Shown in pieces: positions 53,253 through 61,942 of a stretch of 64,000 bases of DNA. Below the pieces are notes generated by a model that did not search any database, was not told the DNA's origin, and saw only the letters and a list, made by a program, of their open reading frames with translations. Every line of letters starts with the position of its first letter. The stretch's first letter is position 1. The DNA comes from Anaeroglomus sp964630775. GTDB lineage: Bacteria; Planctomycetota; Phycisphaerae; Sedimentisphaerales; Anaerohalosphaeraceae. The stretch is taken from assembly GCA_964630775.1 (NCBI GenBank), contig CAZVYY010000022.1, positions 1 to 64,000 on the forward strand, read 5' to 3'. Both the position numbers and the translations under genes were made by a program.

Positions 53253-55538
53253 TTACTCGCCGCAGGCGGTTTGCGGGTAAAGACCGCAACTGAGCCAATG
53301 GGAGGCAAAGGTGGCAAAATCCGCCAGATCAACACGGCAGTTGCCATCATAATCAAACGCATTTTCATAAGGCTTCAGACACAGCGCTGCATCCGGTTTG
53401 CCGACCAGATACATATCCGCAATTTCCAGTCCGGTTAGCCGATAATTAAAGACTTTCACATCGTCAATTGCACCATCGAGGAAATCCGTCACGACACCAC
53501 GGTTATTATTGGCACCGATAATCATCGGATAATCCCACGGTTCAAATGCCGGACTGGATGTATAGGTATCGGTGGCCGCAAAGGGCAGCCCGTCCAGATA
53601 CAACTGCCCCACAGATCCCTTTTCGTAGGTTGCCGCAATCAGATGCCATTGGCCGTCTCCCGCCAGTGGGGCGGCGGCAGTGCCGCTGACATAAGGCATA
53701 TCGGCATCGCCGGCATTTTGACGCAGGCGGAAATTAATCTGCTGTCCATTGGTTCCGGCAAGCCACATCTGACATCCCGGCCCTGTACCATCATTATGGG
53801 TTCCCAGAATCATGGCGGTTGCGGTATTAAAGGTATTGATGCGTACCCAGCAGGCAATCGTCCCTGCTTCCAGTCCCGCCCCCAGACCGCTCTTGGGATA
53901 GGCTTCGTTGGTCAACTGAACATACTGCGTTCCGTCAAATTCAATCGCCTGCCCGAGGTTTGGAACTCCCGTGATGAATCCGGGCAGCGATATATCATTA
54001 GGCTCGCCTCTGAGCGTGCCATGCACCGTTCCCGCAGCATCATTGGCATTTCCATCGAAAGGATAATGTGCAACCAGCCGCTTGACTGTCAGGCCCGCAG
54101 ATAGGGTGGTTTTGGTTTCCGAACTGCCATTGGTTACCGAACAGTAATAGTATGCCTCATCAGAAATCTCGGTATTGGCGACAGACAGAGTTGCTGCAAA
54201 TGAACCGCCGCCAAGGCTTGTGACGGCCACCGTGAAATCCCCACTGGTTTTTGTACCGGTTCCCGTCTGAGAACCCAGCAGGACATCCGGAGTCCCCACC
54301 TTATACCAGCTCGCCGTCGGCGTTGTCAGACTGTCGAATTTGGCTGAAAAAACGGCGGTTTCAGACGCATTCACGGAAACATTCAGAGGATTCGCCGTGA
54401 TGGCAGGAACGCTTTTGACTGTTTCAAAAAACCAGACTGGACCAGTCACGGTGTTGGCATCCGCAGGTGCAGAATTGTTAATGCTCTCATCTACCCGCCA
54501 ATAATAAACTTTATCGGTCTTCAGACCTGAAATGGAAGCCTCAATCGGCTCTGCTAAATCTGTAATAACGGTTGGATTGACCGCCATATTCGGTTCACCT
54601 TCCACCAGGTACAGATAGTGTCCGGTCACCCCGGCAAGCTCGGCAGTATTCCATGCAAATTTTGTTGTGACTGCCGGGTCCACTAATTTCTGACCATTGA
54701 CCGGAACCGGATTTCGCGCCCAGGGGATGGATGAACGAAGCATCATATCGCCGGGGGTACGGGCAATTTTACTGATGCGGACCTCGTCTATTAACCCTTC
54801 AAAATTTTCGGTCCCGATGCCGCCGGTGGTACGAAGTTCATTGCCGATGGCGAACCTCGTCATCACCGTACCGGTTAAATCCGCGGTCAGGTTGAACGTG
54901 GTGCTGCCAACCTGCTGGGCTGATGTGGCAGTTCCCAGGGCAGTCCAATACAGCTTCAGGTTGCCGGGGGTATTAGCATTGCCATCATACGTGACCGCGA
55001 CATGATACCATTGCCCTGCCGTATAAGTAATCGGGGCGTCAAATGCCAAAACACTGCCCGCCAGACTTTGAAATCGCAGCGCCGTACCGCCATCCTGGAT
55101 ACGGAACTGGAAACCGCGTACCTCATTGGCACCATCCGACTCGGCACATATAATTTCCATGTGGGTGGGTTCAGCCCCCGGCGCCATATCCGGCCTGACG
55201 ATGGCTTCAAACGTAAAGGCGCCATTCGCACCCGTAAGCCGTGAAAGGGCTATTGCATTCACCGCATCACCGGCATACGGGGCAACTCCGGTCTTGCCGT
55301 CGTATGTGTTTAATGCATTTCCGTATCCATCCACAGACGAGGTCAGTGTCGCCCCGTTGACAAGCGGCAAGTGGAGCGGATCCACTGTTGCCATGTCAGG
55401 CACAATCGCGCCGCTAAGGGCATCAAAATGCCATAAATGCAGGGTCTGTGCGTCAACCGGATAAGGGCCGACCGCAGCCGCCTGAGTGTTCGATACGATA
55501 AGACACGCCATAAAAGCAATCAGCAGCCATGTTCTCAT
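53253..55538 (-). CDS. Secreted protein with two LamG domains, Ig-like domain and dockerin-like tail
   Basis: 761-residue exported protein: signal peptide (1-20), first LamG jellyroll (about 25-255), Fn3-like region (about 275-375), Ig-like domain (about 380-485, with DEAYYYCSVTNGSS), second LamG jellyroll (about 492-705) and a dockerin-like end (FDYDGNCRVDLADFATFASHWL). GGAGGA precedes the ATG. It is encoded 75 bases downstream of the FecR-type gene and is the likely product controlled by that sigma module. A role in surface adhesion or polysaccharide binding is inference. Confidence 0.82.
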   Translation of the reverse strand: MRTWLLIAFMACLIVSNTQAAAVGPYPVDAQTLHLWHFDALSGAIVPDMATVDPLHLPLVNGATLTSSVDGYGNALNTYDGKTGVAPYAGDAVNAIALSRLTGANGAFTFEAIVRPDMAPGAEPTHMEIICAESDGANEVRGFQFRIQDGGTALRFQSLAGSVLAFDAPITYTAGQWYHVAVTYDGNANTPGNLKLYWTALGTATSAQQVGSTTFNLTADLTGTVMTRFAIGNELRTTGGIGTENFEGLIDEVRISKIARTPGDMMLRSSIPWARNPVPVNGQKLVDPAVTTKFAWNTAELAGVTGHYLYLVEGEPNMAVNPTVITDLAEPIEASISGLKTDKVYYWRVDESINNSAPADANTVTGPVWFFETVKSVPAITANPLNVSVNASETAVFSAKFDSLTTPTASWYKVGTPDVLLGSQTGTGTKTSGDFTVAVTSLGGGSFAATLSVANTEISDEAYYYCSVTNGSSETKTTLSAGLTVKRLVAHYPFDGNANDAAGTVHGTLRGEPNDISLPGFITGVPNLGQAIEFDGTQYVQLTNEAYPKSGLGAGLEAGTIACWVRINTFNTATAMILGTHNDGTGPGCQMWLAGTNGQQINFRLRQNAGDADMPYVSGTAAAPLAGDGQWHLIAATYEKGSVGQLYLDGLPFAATDTYTSSPAFEPWDYPMIIGANNNRGVVTDFLDGAIDDVKVFNYRLTGLEIADMYLVGKPDAALCLKPYENAFDYDGNCRVDLADFATFASHWLSCGLYPQTACGE

Positions 55539-55613
55539 ACTACATCCTCCACATTAAAGGTTTCTAAACTTTTTTTGTAACATTATAAACGGGTATCTGC
55601 ATACAAGCAGATT

Positions 55614-57314
55614 TTAGGGTTCAAGATACAAGTAAGGCTCTGCAAACAGCGCCCAGTCATTAAAATGCGTCCCATCCGGCCCATCTGTGGTAATCAGGGT
55701 CAAAAATTGATCCTGGCTGGAAATGGGAATACGAACCACTTCGCATTGTCCAGCCGGCAAATCCCTGGAAAACTTGAGCTGTCCATCCAGCAAGACATGG
55801 AATCCGGCAATCGGCAGCGGCTGATTGGACATTCTCTGGCGTATATTGCCAATATAATCGAGGATGGATTCAGAAATCCCGCAGATTGCCTCAAATCGGG
55901 TCATCTTCAGTCCCGGGAAATCCTGACGAATGGCCTGCAGATCGAAAGTAATTCCCTGGCTGGCATGCATATAAATGGATGGATTTTCGCTTGTTCCATA
56001 TTCCACCCCCCGCAATCGCAGGTTATGGCGCGTGATAGAAAAATTCGAAGCCTCATGCCAGCCGCCGTTAAAGATACCATTCCAGTAATCACCGGCGGAT
56101 TGCGGGAAATGGTCAACTGTATGTCCTGCCGAAGAAACAATCAGCTTTCCATTCTCGACAATCGGAATAAAAACCCCGTCAATCAAAGGGGTATGCGTCA
56201 CAGGCACATATTGCGATTTGCCATGCAGCGATGTGGTTGCCTTTTCAAATAGTTTTGTTTTGCCGGACGCGACATCAATGCCCTGATTGATTGTGCCGGT
56301 CCCCATTCCGTTTCCGCCTCCGACGATATCCGCCAAACTGACCTTTTCGCCGCGCCAGACAAAGTGCGCACGCGAATCCAGGGCACGGACAAATCCGATT
56401 TCATTCAGTGGTATATCCTGCAGATTGCCGCTGGTATTAACCCGCTTGGCCTGCCCTGTTTCCAGAATACGGCTGGCCTGAACATTACCCAGTACGCCGG
56501 CCAACAGCGAGGTCTTCCCGTGAAACATGTGCACGCTGGTCGAACCGGCAAAATCCACTTCGACGCCAAATTCCGTACCCAAATCGATAATACTGGACGA
56601 AGGTGTCAGCACGGTAAAACCGGTGGCCTTCACGGGCACGCTAGCATACATACGTCCTGACTCCAGAACCAGCTTGTCGGGTGATACGGTTCTGAACGTT
56701 GCCGGCCCCTCTATAATGACTCTTGCGCCGTAAGCAAACTCCATCTTAACAATACCCGAAAGAAGACTCACGGATTCGTTTTTACTGAACAAAACATCCC
56801 CTATGGCAGGACTGCTCGCCGAATTATTCCATTTGACATTGAAGGTATCCATGACCATTGCTGCCGGCTGATGCGGTCTGGCGGAATTCAAATAAGCCAG
56901 AGCTATCAGCAGGATCAAGGCCGCGGATGATACAATGGCAGTCAGCAGGAAAAACCGATTGACCGAGTGGGTGACCCGCTCCACCCGACTGTCACGCACA
57001 GAGAATATCTTTTTTTTCTCCGGCGGCGACGCCATTACCGCAACGGTTGGGGAACTCTTTTCGGTCTCGGCCAGTTCGTTCCAGAACTGCCAGTTGACAA
57101 CGGCACTATCGGACGCTGAAACGCCCAGGGAAGTTGTTTTTGTATGATGTCCGATAATCGCATGATTCAGTACAAAATCCACGTACGCCCTGCCCGCTTG
57201 CGGACTTGACTTTATCCGACGCTGCATTTCTTCAAATTCATCGGGCTGAATCGTGCCTTCCAGCGACGCCAGGATTAACTCGCTGAGTCGAATGTCATCT
57301 CGTTTCAGTTCCAT
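55614..57314 (-). CDS. FecR-domain membrane protein with NPCBM-like C-terminal domain
   Basis: 566-residue membrane protein. Residues 1-50 form a short cytoplasmic anti-sigma-like helical region (RLSELILASLEGTIQPDEFE). One transmembrane helix lies at about 121-142, followed by a periplasmic FecR domain (about 155-300, with GARVIIEGPATF and SSIIDLGTEFGVEV) and a C-terminal NPCBM-like domain (about 430-566). I set the start at 57314, where ATG overlaps the sigma-factor stop by one base. This matches FecR-type regulators of ECF sigma factors. The NPCBM-like end suggests it senses or binds carbohydrate outside the cytoplasm, which is inference. Confidence 0.85.
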   Translation of the reverse strand: MELKRDDIRLSELILASLEGTIQPDEFEEMQRRIKSSPQAGRAYVDFVLNHAIIGHHTKTTSLGVSASDSAVVNWQFWNELAETEKSSPTVAVMASPPEKKKIFSVRDSRVERVTHSVNRFFLLTAIVSSAALILLIALAYLNSARPHQPAAMVMDTFNVKWNNSASSPAIGDVLFSKNESVSLLSGIVKMEFAYGARVIIEGPATFRTVSPDKLVLESGRMYASVPVKATGFTVLTPSSSIIDLGTEFGVEVDFAGSTSVHMFHGKTSLLAGVLGNVQASRILETGQAKRVNTSGNLQDIPLNEIGFVRALDSRAHFVWRGEKVSLADIVGGGNGMGTGTINQGIDVASGKTKLFEKATTSLHGKSQYVPVTHTPLIDGVFIPIVENGKLIVSSAGHTVDHFPQSAGDYWNGIFNGGWHEASNFSITRHNLRLRGVEYGTSENPSIYMHASQGITFDLQAIRQDFPGLKMTRFEAICGISESILDYIGNIRQRMSNQPLPIAGFHVLLDGQLKFSRDLPAGQCEVVRIPISSQDQFLTLITTDGPDGTHFNDWALFAEPYLYLEP

Positions 57315-57868
57315 CAGGTTGTTTCCCACGAAGACAGCGTTCGTTCCACACACAAACGAAGCAGATTGTGAATCCGGGCTACGGATTTGTACAATCCCTG
57401 TTCGGGACGGCCGCTTTGGCGGGCGATATCCCGTATCTTGGCTCCGGTTTCGTAACGATGCTCGATAATTTTCTTGTCGTTGTGATTGAGTTTTTGCAGG
57501 CATTCTTCCAATGCATGAATCCGTTTATCCATGGATTGAATTTTTTCCGCGGTGAAGGATATCAGTTCGCTGGTTACATCCTCATTGAATTGCAGTTTGG
57601 AATGATTGTATTGTCTTTTACGATAACTGTAGATTTGGTTGCGGGCAATCGTGATGGCCCAGGCCAGAAAACTTGTGCCGGACTGAAATTCCCGGAATCG
57701 ACGGCACATTACCAATGCCGACTCCTGTAAAATATCCTCTGCATCCGAAAGATTCGGAACCAGAGTCAGGATAAACCCGTAAATCCGCTTGTGGTATTTC
57801 AAAAGCAGGCCGACAAGCTGCTCATTCGGATCCAGATTCGTTTCTTTTGTATCATGTATATCAGACAT
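57314..57868 (-). CDS. ECF-type RNA polymerase sigma factor
   Basis: 184-residue sigma-70 family factor with region 2 (about 20-85, with DAEDILQESALVMCRRF and FLAWAITIARNQIYSY) and region 4 helix-turn-helix (about 125-175, GAKIRDIARQSGRPEQGLYKSVARI). It matches the Planctomycetota/Verrucomicrobia ECF type that precedes FecR genes. The start is 57868 (MSDIHDTKETN); an upstream in-frame ATG would precede the TATAAT at 57881-57886. It is the first gene of the minus-strand module running to 52323. Confidence 0.9.
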   Translation of the reverse strand: MSDIHDTKETNLDPNEQLVGLLLKYHKRIYGFILTLVPNLSDAEDILQESALVMCRRFREFQSGTSFLAWAITIARNQIYSYRKRQYNHSKLQFNEDVTSELISFTAEKIQSMDKRIHALEECLQKLNHNDKKIIEHRYETGAKIRDIARQSGRPEQGLYKSVARIHNLLRLCVERTLSSWETT

Positions 57869-58074
57869 ATTGAGTCTATAATTATACCAGATTAATGTGC
57901 TTTTGGTAAAGATAATGTCGTGTGCTCCGAAAATTGGAGTGGAATTTTTTAAAAATACAAAAATAAATCCTGTCGTGAACCGCCTCATACAAAATAAAGG
58001 AACTCTTGAAAATTTTATAAAACATTATATAGCAATAGGTTACAAAAATATTATTCAGATAGCAAACATCAGGG
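57869..58074. other. AT-rich spacer upstream of the sigma gene
   Basis: No gene seen. On the minus strand a consensus TATAAT (57886 to 57881), with a weak -35-like TTTACC 18 bases before it, sits only about 13 bases ahead of the sigma ATG, so a nearly leaderless transcript is possible. Confidence 0.35.
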
Positions 58075-58103
58075 TTGACAAAAAATGTAAAAATAGGTAT
58101 ATT
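58075..58103 (+). promoter_or_regulatory. Strong sigma70-type promoter of a small RNA
   Basis: Perfect -35 TTGACA (58075-58080), a 17-base spacer and -10 TATATT (58098-58103). Transcription is expected from about 58110. Confidence 0.75.
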
Positions 58104-58109
58104 CATCAT

Positions 58110-58186
58110 TAAGCTCCTTCTGCCGCCTGTGGTTGCCCTGGGAAGTACACCGACTTCCTCCTCCTTCTGCCACAGGCGGTTTTTTT
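58110..58186 (+). ncRNA. Candidate small regulatory RNA, about 77 nt
   Basis: A short transcript between a near-perfect promoter and a strong terminator, with no open frame of note. It folds into a long outer stem (CCGCCTGTGG 58123-58132 with CCACAGGCGG 58170-58179) and an inner hairpin GGAAGT/ACTTCC (58141-58146 with 58153-58158). A single-stranded CU-rich stretch TCCTCCTCCTTC (about 58156-58167) could pair with Shine-Dalgarno sequences. CTCCTTCTGCC occurs twice (58114 and 58161). It lies between the sigma gene and the CotH gene. Targets are unknown. Confidence 0.65.
58123..58186 (+). terminator. Terminator of the small RNA
   Basis: The 10-bp perfect stem CCGCCTGTGG/CCACAGGCGG is followed by seven T (58180-58186). 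The loop is large and contains a second hairpin. Confidence 0.75.
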
Positions 58187-58300
58187 ATGCGCATCATTTT
58201 CGAATACCATTTCTATTAAAATTCCATGATTTTCTGCAATTTTTTCACCTCCAAAACAGTTTTTCTCTAAAAATAAACATAGTTAATCGAGCTTTCAAAA

Positions 58301-60379
58301 ATGAATAAACAGGAAAAAGTATTATTTTTGGCAATTTGTACGCTGGCTGGTGGATTAATGCTGTTTTTAATGACCGGGGCATTCAACAAATTCTTTCTCT
58401 CTAATCGAGAGATAATGGAACCATTTATACCTGATCGAGTAGTCACCGTTCGCATCGTAATGGATGAAAAAGACTGGCAATGGCTCCGTTCAGCCGCCAG
58501 AAGTGAACAATATGTCCGCGCAGATTTCTGGTTTGATGGCTATCAATATCCCAATGTTGCTGTCCGGCCCAAAGGCAATTCATCGCTGATGTCCGTTGCA
58601 GGCAGCGGTTCGTCACGGCTCAGCCTCAAGGTGGATTTTAATTTCTTCAATTCCGCCCGCACCTTTCGCGGCCTTAAAAAACTGAACCTGAATAATGGTT
58701 TTTCCGACCCAACTTATATTCGAGAAGTCCTTGGGTATGAGATATTCAAAAATATGGGACTGCCTGCTCCGCGAACCGCTTTTGTTGATCTGTACGTCAA
58801 TAATACTCATCTTGGACTTTATACACAGGTTGAGCCCGTCGACAAGACGTTTTTAACGCACCATTTCGATAATCCCAACGGTAATTTATATAAGCCGGAA
58901 ATTGGCGCAGCGACATTGAACTGGACGGCCAAAGATTTAAATCAGCCAAGCAATAATCCGACACGGACTCAGCAGCAAAATCAGCTTAATCCGGCATTAA
59001 ACGTCGGCGGCACACGCCTGGGCGATTTACTTCGACTCATGGAACGGGAACGTTCCGGCAATCCCTCTGCGGCGGAACAAAATCCCGGTTTTGGCGGCGG
59101 TATGTTCCCCGGCGGTCCAGGATTTGGTCCCGGGATGCCGCCAATGCCTGGCCAACAGGGTGGTTTTCAGCCCAATCCAGGCCCGTTTCCCCAGGGCGGC
59201 AATATGCCGTTCCCGCCGGGAGGTCCTATGGACGGCCCAATGCCAATGCCCCAGGGACAGGGTTTTGCCGGCCGACCCGGCGATCCAAATGGATTGTTTG
59301 CCAATTCAGGACAGCCATTTCCTCCCGGTATGATGGGCGGGCCTCCCCCAATGGGACCGGATGGCAATCCGTTCGATCCCAATCAGTTTCAGCGATTTAT
59401 GGCAGGCCGTATGAATCAAGGCGGTCGGGGAGGACGTGGTTTTCCCGGGGGGCCTGGAATGCCTGGATTGGGCCGGGGAGGCAATCTGCTGGAAACCATG
59501 GGGCTTAAGACGAATGAAAATTATCAAAACCATTCTGCGCTGCTCCATTTTCTGGATGTTTTGAATAATACGCCAGATGAAGCCTTTCCCTCTGAAATCG
59601 AAAAGGTGCTCAATGTCGATCAGGTACTGCGCTATCTGGCCGTTTCTTCCATGCTGGTTCATCTGGATAATTACACCGGCATGGGACATAACTATTATCT
59701 GTATGAAACCAATGGATATTTTACAATCATCCCGTGGGATTTGAATATGGCATTCGGAACCTTCCGTATGGGTGCACCACAGGGTGATATAGCCGATTTT
59801 TATATTGATGAACCTGTTACCAGCGGACTGGACAGTCGCCCGCTGGTCAAACGCCTTCTGGCTTATCCGCCCTATCTCGAGCGATACCATCAATATCACG
59901 AACAAATACTGGCTGGAGATTTTGCCGAAGGGATTCTCGAAAAAAGGATTGATCAATGGATTAATCTTATCAGGCCGTATGTCGAAAAAGACGAACTGAA
60001 GTTTTTCACGATGGAACAGTTTGAAAAAGGACTCAATGAAGGCAATGCCGGCATGGATTTTATGGGAATGGCTCCTGAAATGCCCGGAAATGTTCAGAGA
60101 CCTGCCGGCGACGGCCAGCAAAATCAGCCTATGCGTCCCGGCACTGGCGGTCAGTCGGGCCGACAAGAGCGTGCCCTGATGGGTAATAATCGCGGCAGAA
60201 TGGGCGGTTTCGGCGGCGGCCCGGGTATGGATGCCCCCGGCCTGAAATCTTTTATTGCCAAACGTCGTGTTTCCGTCCGCAAGCAACTGGATGGTGAATT
60301 ACCCTCCAGACCCACCGCACAGCAGCGTCAGCAAAACAATCAATGGCCCATGATGCCCGGGCCGGGAGGAATGATGTAA
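58301..60379 (+). CDS. CotH-kinase family protein with Gly/Pro/Met-rich insertion
   Basis: 692-residue membrane-anchored protein: one N-terminal helix (about 8-28), then a CotH-type kinase domain (about 48-600) with VRPKGNSS, KKLNLNNGFSDPTYIRE, LGLYTQVEPVD, HLDNYTGMGHNYYLY and the metal-binding IIPWDLNMAFG. A low-complexity Gly/Pro/Met/Gln-rich segment (about 260-393) splits the domain, and a similar tail covers about 610-692. CotH proteins phosphorylate secreted proteins in spore formers. Its stop overlaps the VTC gene start (TAATG), and DUF4956 follows, a recurrent bacterial trio. Confidence 0.85.
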   Translation: MNKQEKVLFLAICTLAGGLMLFLMTGAFNKFFLSNREIMEPFIPDRVVTVRIVMDEKDWQWLRSAARSEQYVRADFWFDGYQYPNVAVRPKGNSSLMSVAGSGSSRLSLKVDFNFFNSARTFRGLKKLNLNNGFSDPTYIREVLGYEIFKNMGLPAPRTAFVDLYVNNTHLGLYTQVEPVDKTFLTHHFDNPNGNLYKPEIGAATLNWTAKDLNQPSNNPTRTQQQNQLNPALNVGGTRLGDLLRLMERERSGNPSAAEQNPGFGGGMFPGGPGFGPGMPPMPGQQGGFQPNPGPFPQGGNMPFPPGGPMDGPMPMPQGQGFAGRPGDPNGLFANSGQPFPPGMMGGPPPMGPDGNPFDPNQFQRFMAGRMNQGGRGGRGFPGGPGMPGLGRGGNLLETMGLKTNENYQNHSALLHFLDVLNNTPDEAFPSEIEKVLNVDQVLRYLAVSSMLVHLDNYTGMGHNYYLYETNGYFTIIPWDLNMAFGTFRMGAPQGDIADFYIDEPVTSGLDSRPLVKRLLAYPPYLERYHQYHEQILAGDFAEGILEKRIDQWINLIRPYVEKDELKFFTMEQFEKGLNEGNAGMDFMGMAPEMPGNVQRPAGDGQQNQPMRPGTGGQSGRQERALMGNNRGRMGGFGGGPGMDAPGLKSFIAKRRVSVRKQLDGELPSRPTAQQRQQNNQWPMMPGPGGMM

Positions 60380-61152
60380 TGATTGCATGGTCCGGCACTC
60401 GTAAATTCCAGCCCGCCTTGTCTGGCTCGGAACGATTTGAACGTAAATTCTATCTGTCTTCATCGGCTGTTCCGTTTGCGGCCCACTTGCTTGCTCACTG
60501 TTGCCCCGCAGACCGTCGTTATGCCCGCGGCACCATTCATTCGGTCTATTATGACACCGACAACCTGGATTATTATGAGGAATCGGAGCAGGGCCAGCGG
60601 GTTCGCTGCAAAGTCCGGGTACGCTGGTACGATTATCCGCAGGATGCCGACACGGTTCCGGTTTTTATTGAACTGAAGTCCAAAAATGGCTTTGCCGGCA
60701 GCAAGCAGCGGAAACAACAGCCGGTTTCAGCGCAACGGCTTAATGCTTCCGCTCTGCGCGACGGGCCTTTGTCTTATACTCATATTTTCAATACCCTCGC
60801 TGAATTTGACTATCATCCGCATAGCCAGCTTCATCCAATGCTGCTGGTTACCTATCAGCGGCTTCGCTTTGTCGAACCTCTGACGGGTTCACGGATATCG
60901 CTGGACTGGAACATTCGTTCCAGACTGGTTTATCCGCTGCTCGATCGCGGCGAACAATTCTTGACGATGGAAGGGGCAGTTATTGAAATCAAGGGACGTT
61001 CCAATGAAATCCCCCCAACACTTCGCTCGCTCCACTTGCTGGACACCGACTGGAGTCGATATTCCAAATACGCCACCTGTATGCAGTCGCAACTGGAAAA
61101 AACCGGGTCTTTCGGCCGTTTGATGCCGTCAGGCCGCGGCGATAATATGTAA
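60379..61152 (+). CDS. VTC-domain protein (polyphosphate polymerase-like)
   Basis: 257-residue cytosolic protein with a VTC tunnel-fold domain, related to the catalytic part of yeast polyphosphate polymerase and to CYTH-type triphosphate enzymes. Visible blocks: FERKFYLS, GTIHSVYYDTDNLDYYEES, RCKVRVRWY, FIELKSKNG (a basic and acidic tunnel lining) and MEGAVIEIKG near the C-terminus. The ATG at 60379 overlaps the CotH stop; a frame ATG at 60343 lies inside CotH. Context with CotH and DUF4956 is conserved in many bacteria, but the product has not been assigned here. Confidence 0.85.
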   Translation: MIAWSGTRKFQPALSGSERFERKFYLSSSAVPFAAHLLAHCCPADRRYARGTIHSVYYDTDNLDYYEESEQGQRVRCKVRVRWYDYPQDADTVPVFIELKSKNGFAGSKQRKQQPVSAQRLNASALRDGPLSYTHIFNTLAEFDYHPHSQLHPMLLVTYQRLRFVEPLTGSRISLDWNIRSRLVYPLLDRGEQFLTMEGAVIEIKGRSNEIPPTLRSLHLLDTDWSRYSKYATCMQSQLEKTGSFGRLMPSGRGDNM

Positions 61153-61183
61153 TCCAACACGTTCTATTGCAGGAGAAAAAAGC

Positions 61184-61858
61184 ATGCCCACACAATTGAA
61201 TTTTCAAGCCCCCGACACAAATCTTCTTGGCCTGTGTATTCCCATCGGGATTTCCCTGGCAGCCTCAGTTGTCGTCTATCTGATGTACCATTTGTTTTAT
61301 GGTTCACGCAATATCGGTGCGGGCGTGGACCGGTGTTTCATCCTTGGCGGTCCGGCTATCACCGCCCTGTTTCTCGGCATCCAAAGCTCTATCCCCCTGT
61401 CGCTGGGTCTGCTGGGTGCACTATCCTTCGTGCGTTTTCGCACCCCGGTCAAAGACTCTGCCGAAATCGGCTTTCTGCTGCTTTTGATCGCCTCATCCAT
61501 CGGCATTGCCACCAGGACCTATGCCATCGTGATTGTCTTATTTGCCGCGGCACTGCTGGCATTGACAGTACAGTATCTGGTACGCACACGGTTTTCACTC
61601 CGGCGATTCACCAATCTCATCCTGTCCCTGGAATCCGATGCGTATTCCCGCATTGAAGACTCACTCAACCGCTTCATGAATCAGCACTTAGACAACGTCA
61701 GTGTTAAAACTGTCTCCGTCATGGACGGCCGGGTCTCTCTGCATTACCAATTCCGTAAAAAAGCAGACTTTAATCGCACAGAATTCGTCAAAAACCTCAA
61801 TACCATTGCCGGCTCCGACCGCGTGGAAATATTCCTTGGCGGTGCCCTGTCGGCCTGA
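61184..61858 (+). CDS. DUF4956 membrane protein
   Basis: 224-residue protein with four or five membrane helices in its first 125 residues, a Gly/Ser/Phe-rich block LLGALSFVRFRTPVKD (about 85-100) typical of DUF4956, and a cytosolic C-terminal domain (about 140-224). AGGAG precedes the ATG. It is the third gene of the CotH-VTC-DUF4956 cassette, 31 bases after VTC. Function is unknown; a channel or scaffold for the VTC protein is a guess. Confidence 0.83.
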   Translation: MPTQLNFQAPDTNLLGLCIPIGISLAASVVVYLMYHLFYGSRNIGAGVDRCFILGGPAITALFLGIQSSIPLSLGLLGALSFVRFRTPVKDSAEIGFLLLLIASSIGIATRTYAIVIVLFAAALLALTVQYLVRTRFSLRRFTNLILSLESDAYSRIEDSLNRFMNQHLDNVSVKTVSVMDGRVSLHYQFRKKADFNRTEFVKNLNTIAGSDRVEIFLGGALSA

Positions 61859-61888
61859 GATGGGTAAGCATAATAAAAATTCCCAGAC

Positions 61889-61928
61889 CTCTAACGCCTT
61901 GCAGCCGTTCTCCTGCAAGGCGTTAGAG
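61889..61928. terminator. Perfect 16-bp hairpin between convergent genes
   Basis: CTCTAACGCCTTGCAG (61889-61904) and CTGCAAGGCGTTAGAG (61913-61928) pair perfectly around an eight-base loop. It sits between the DUF4956 gene and the convergent GH28 gene and probably serves both; on the minus strand an ATTTTTATT stretch follows a few bases later. Confidence 0.65.
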
Positions 61929-61942
61929 CTTCATTGCCGGCA

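Noticed and set aside
59306..60286. 326-codon open frame antisense to the CotH gene
   Set aside because: Arises from the low-complexity Gly/Pro-rich coding region; no independent support.
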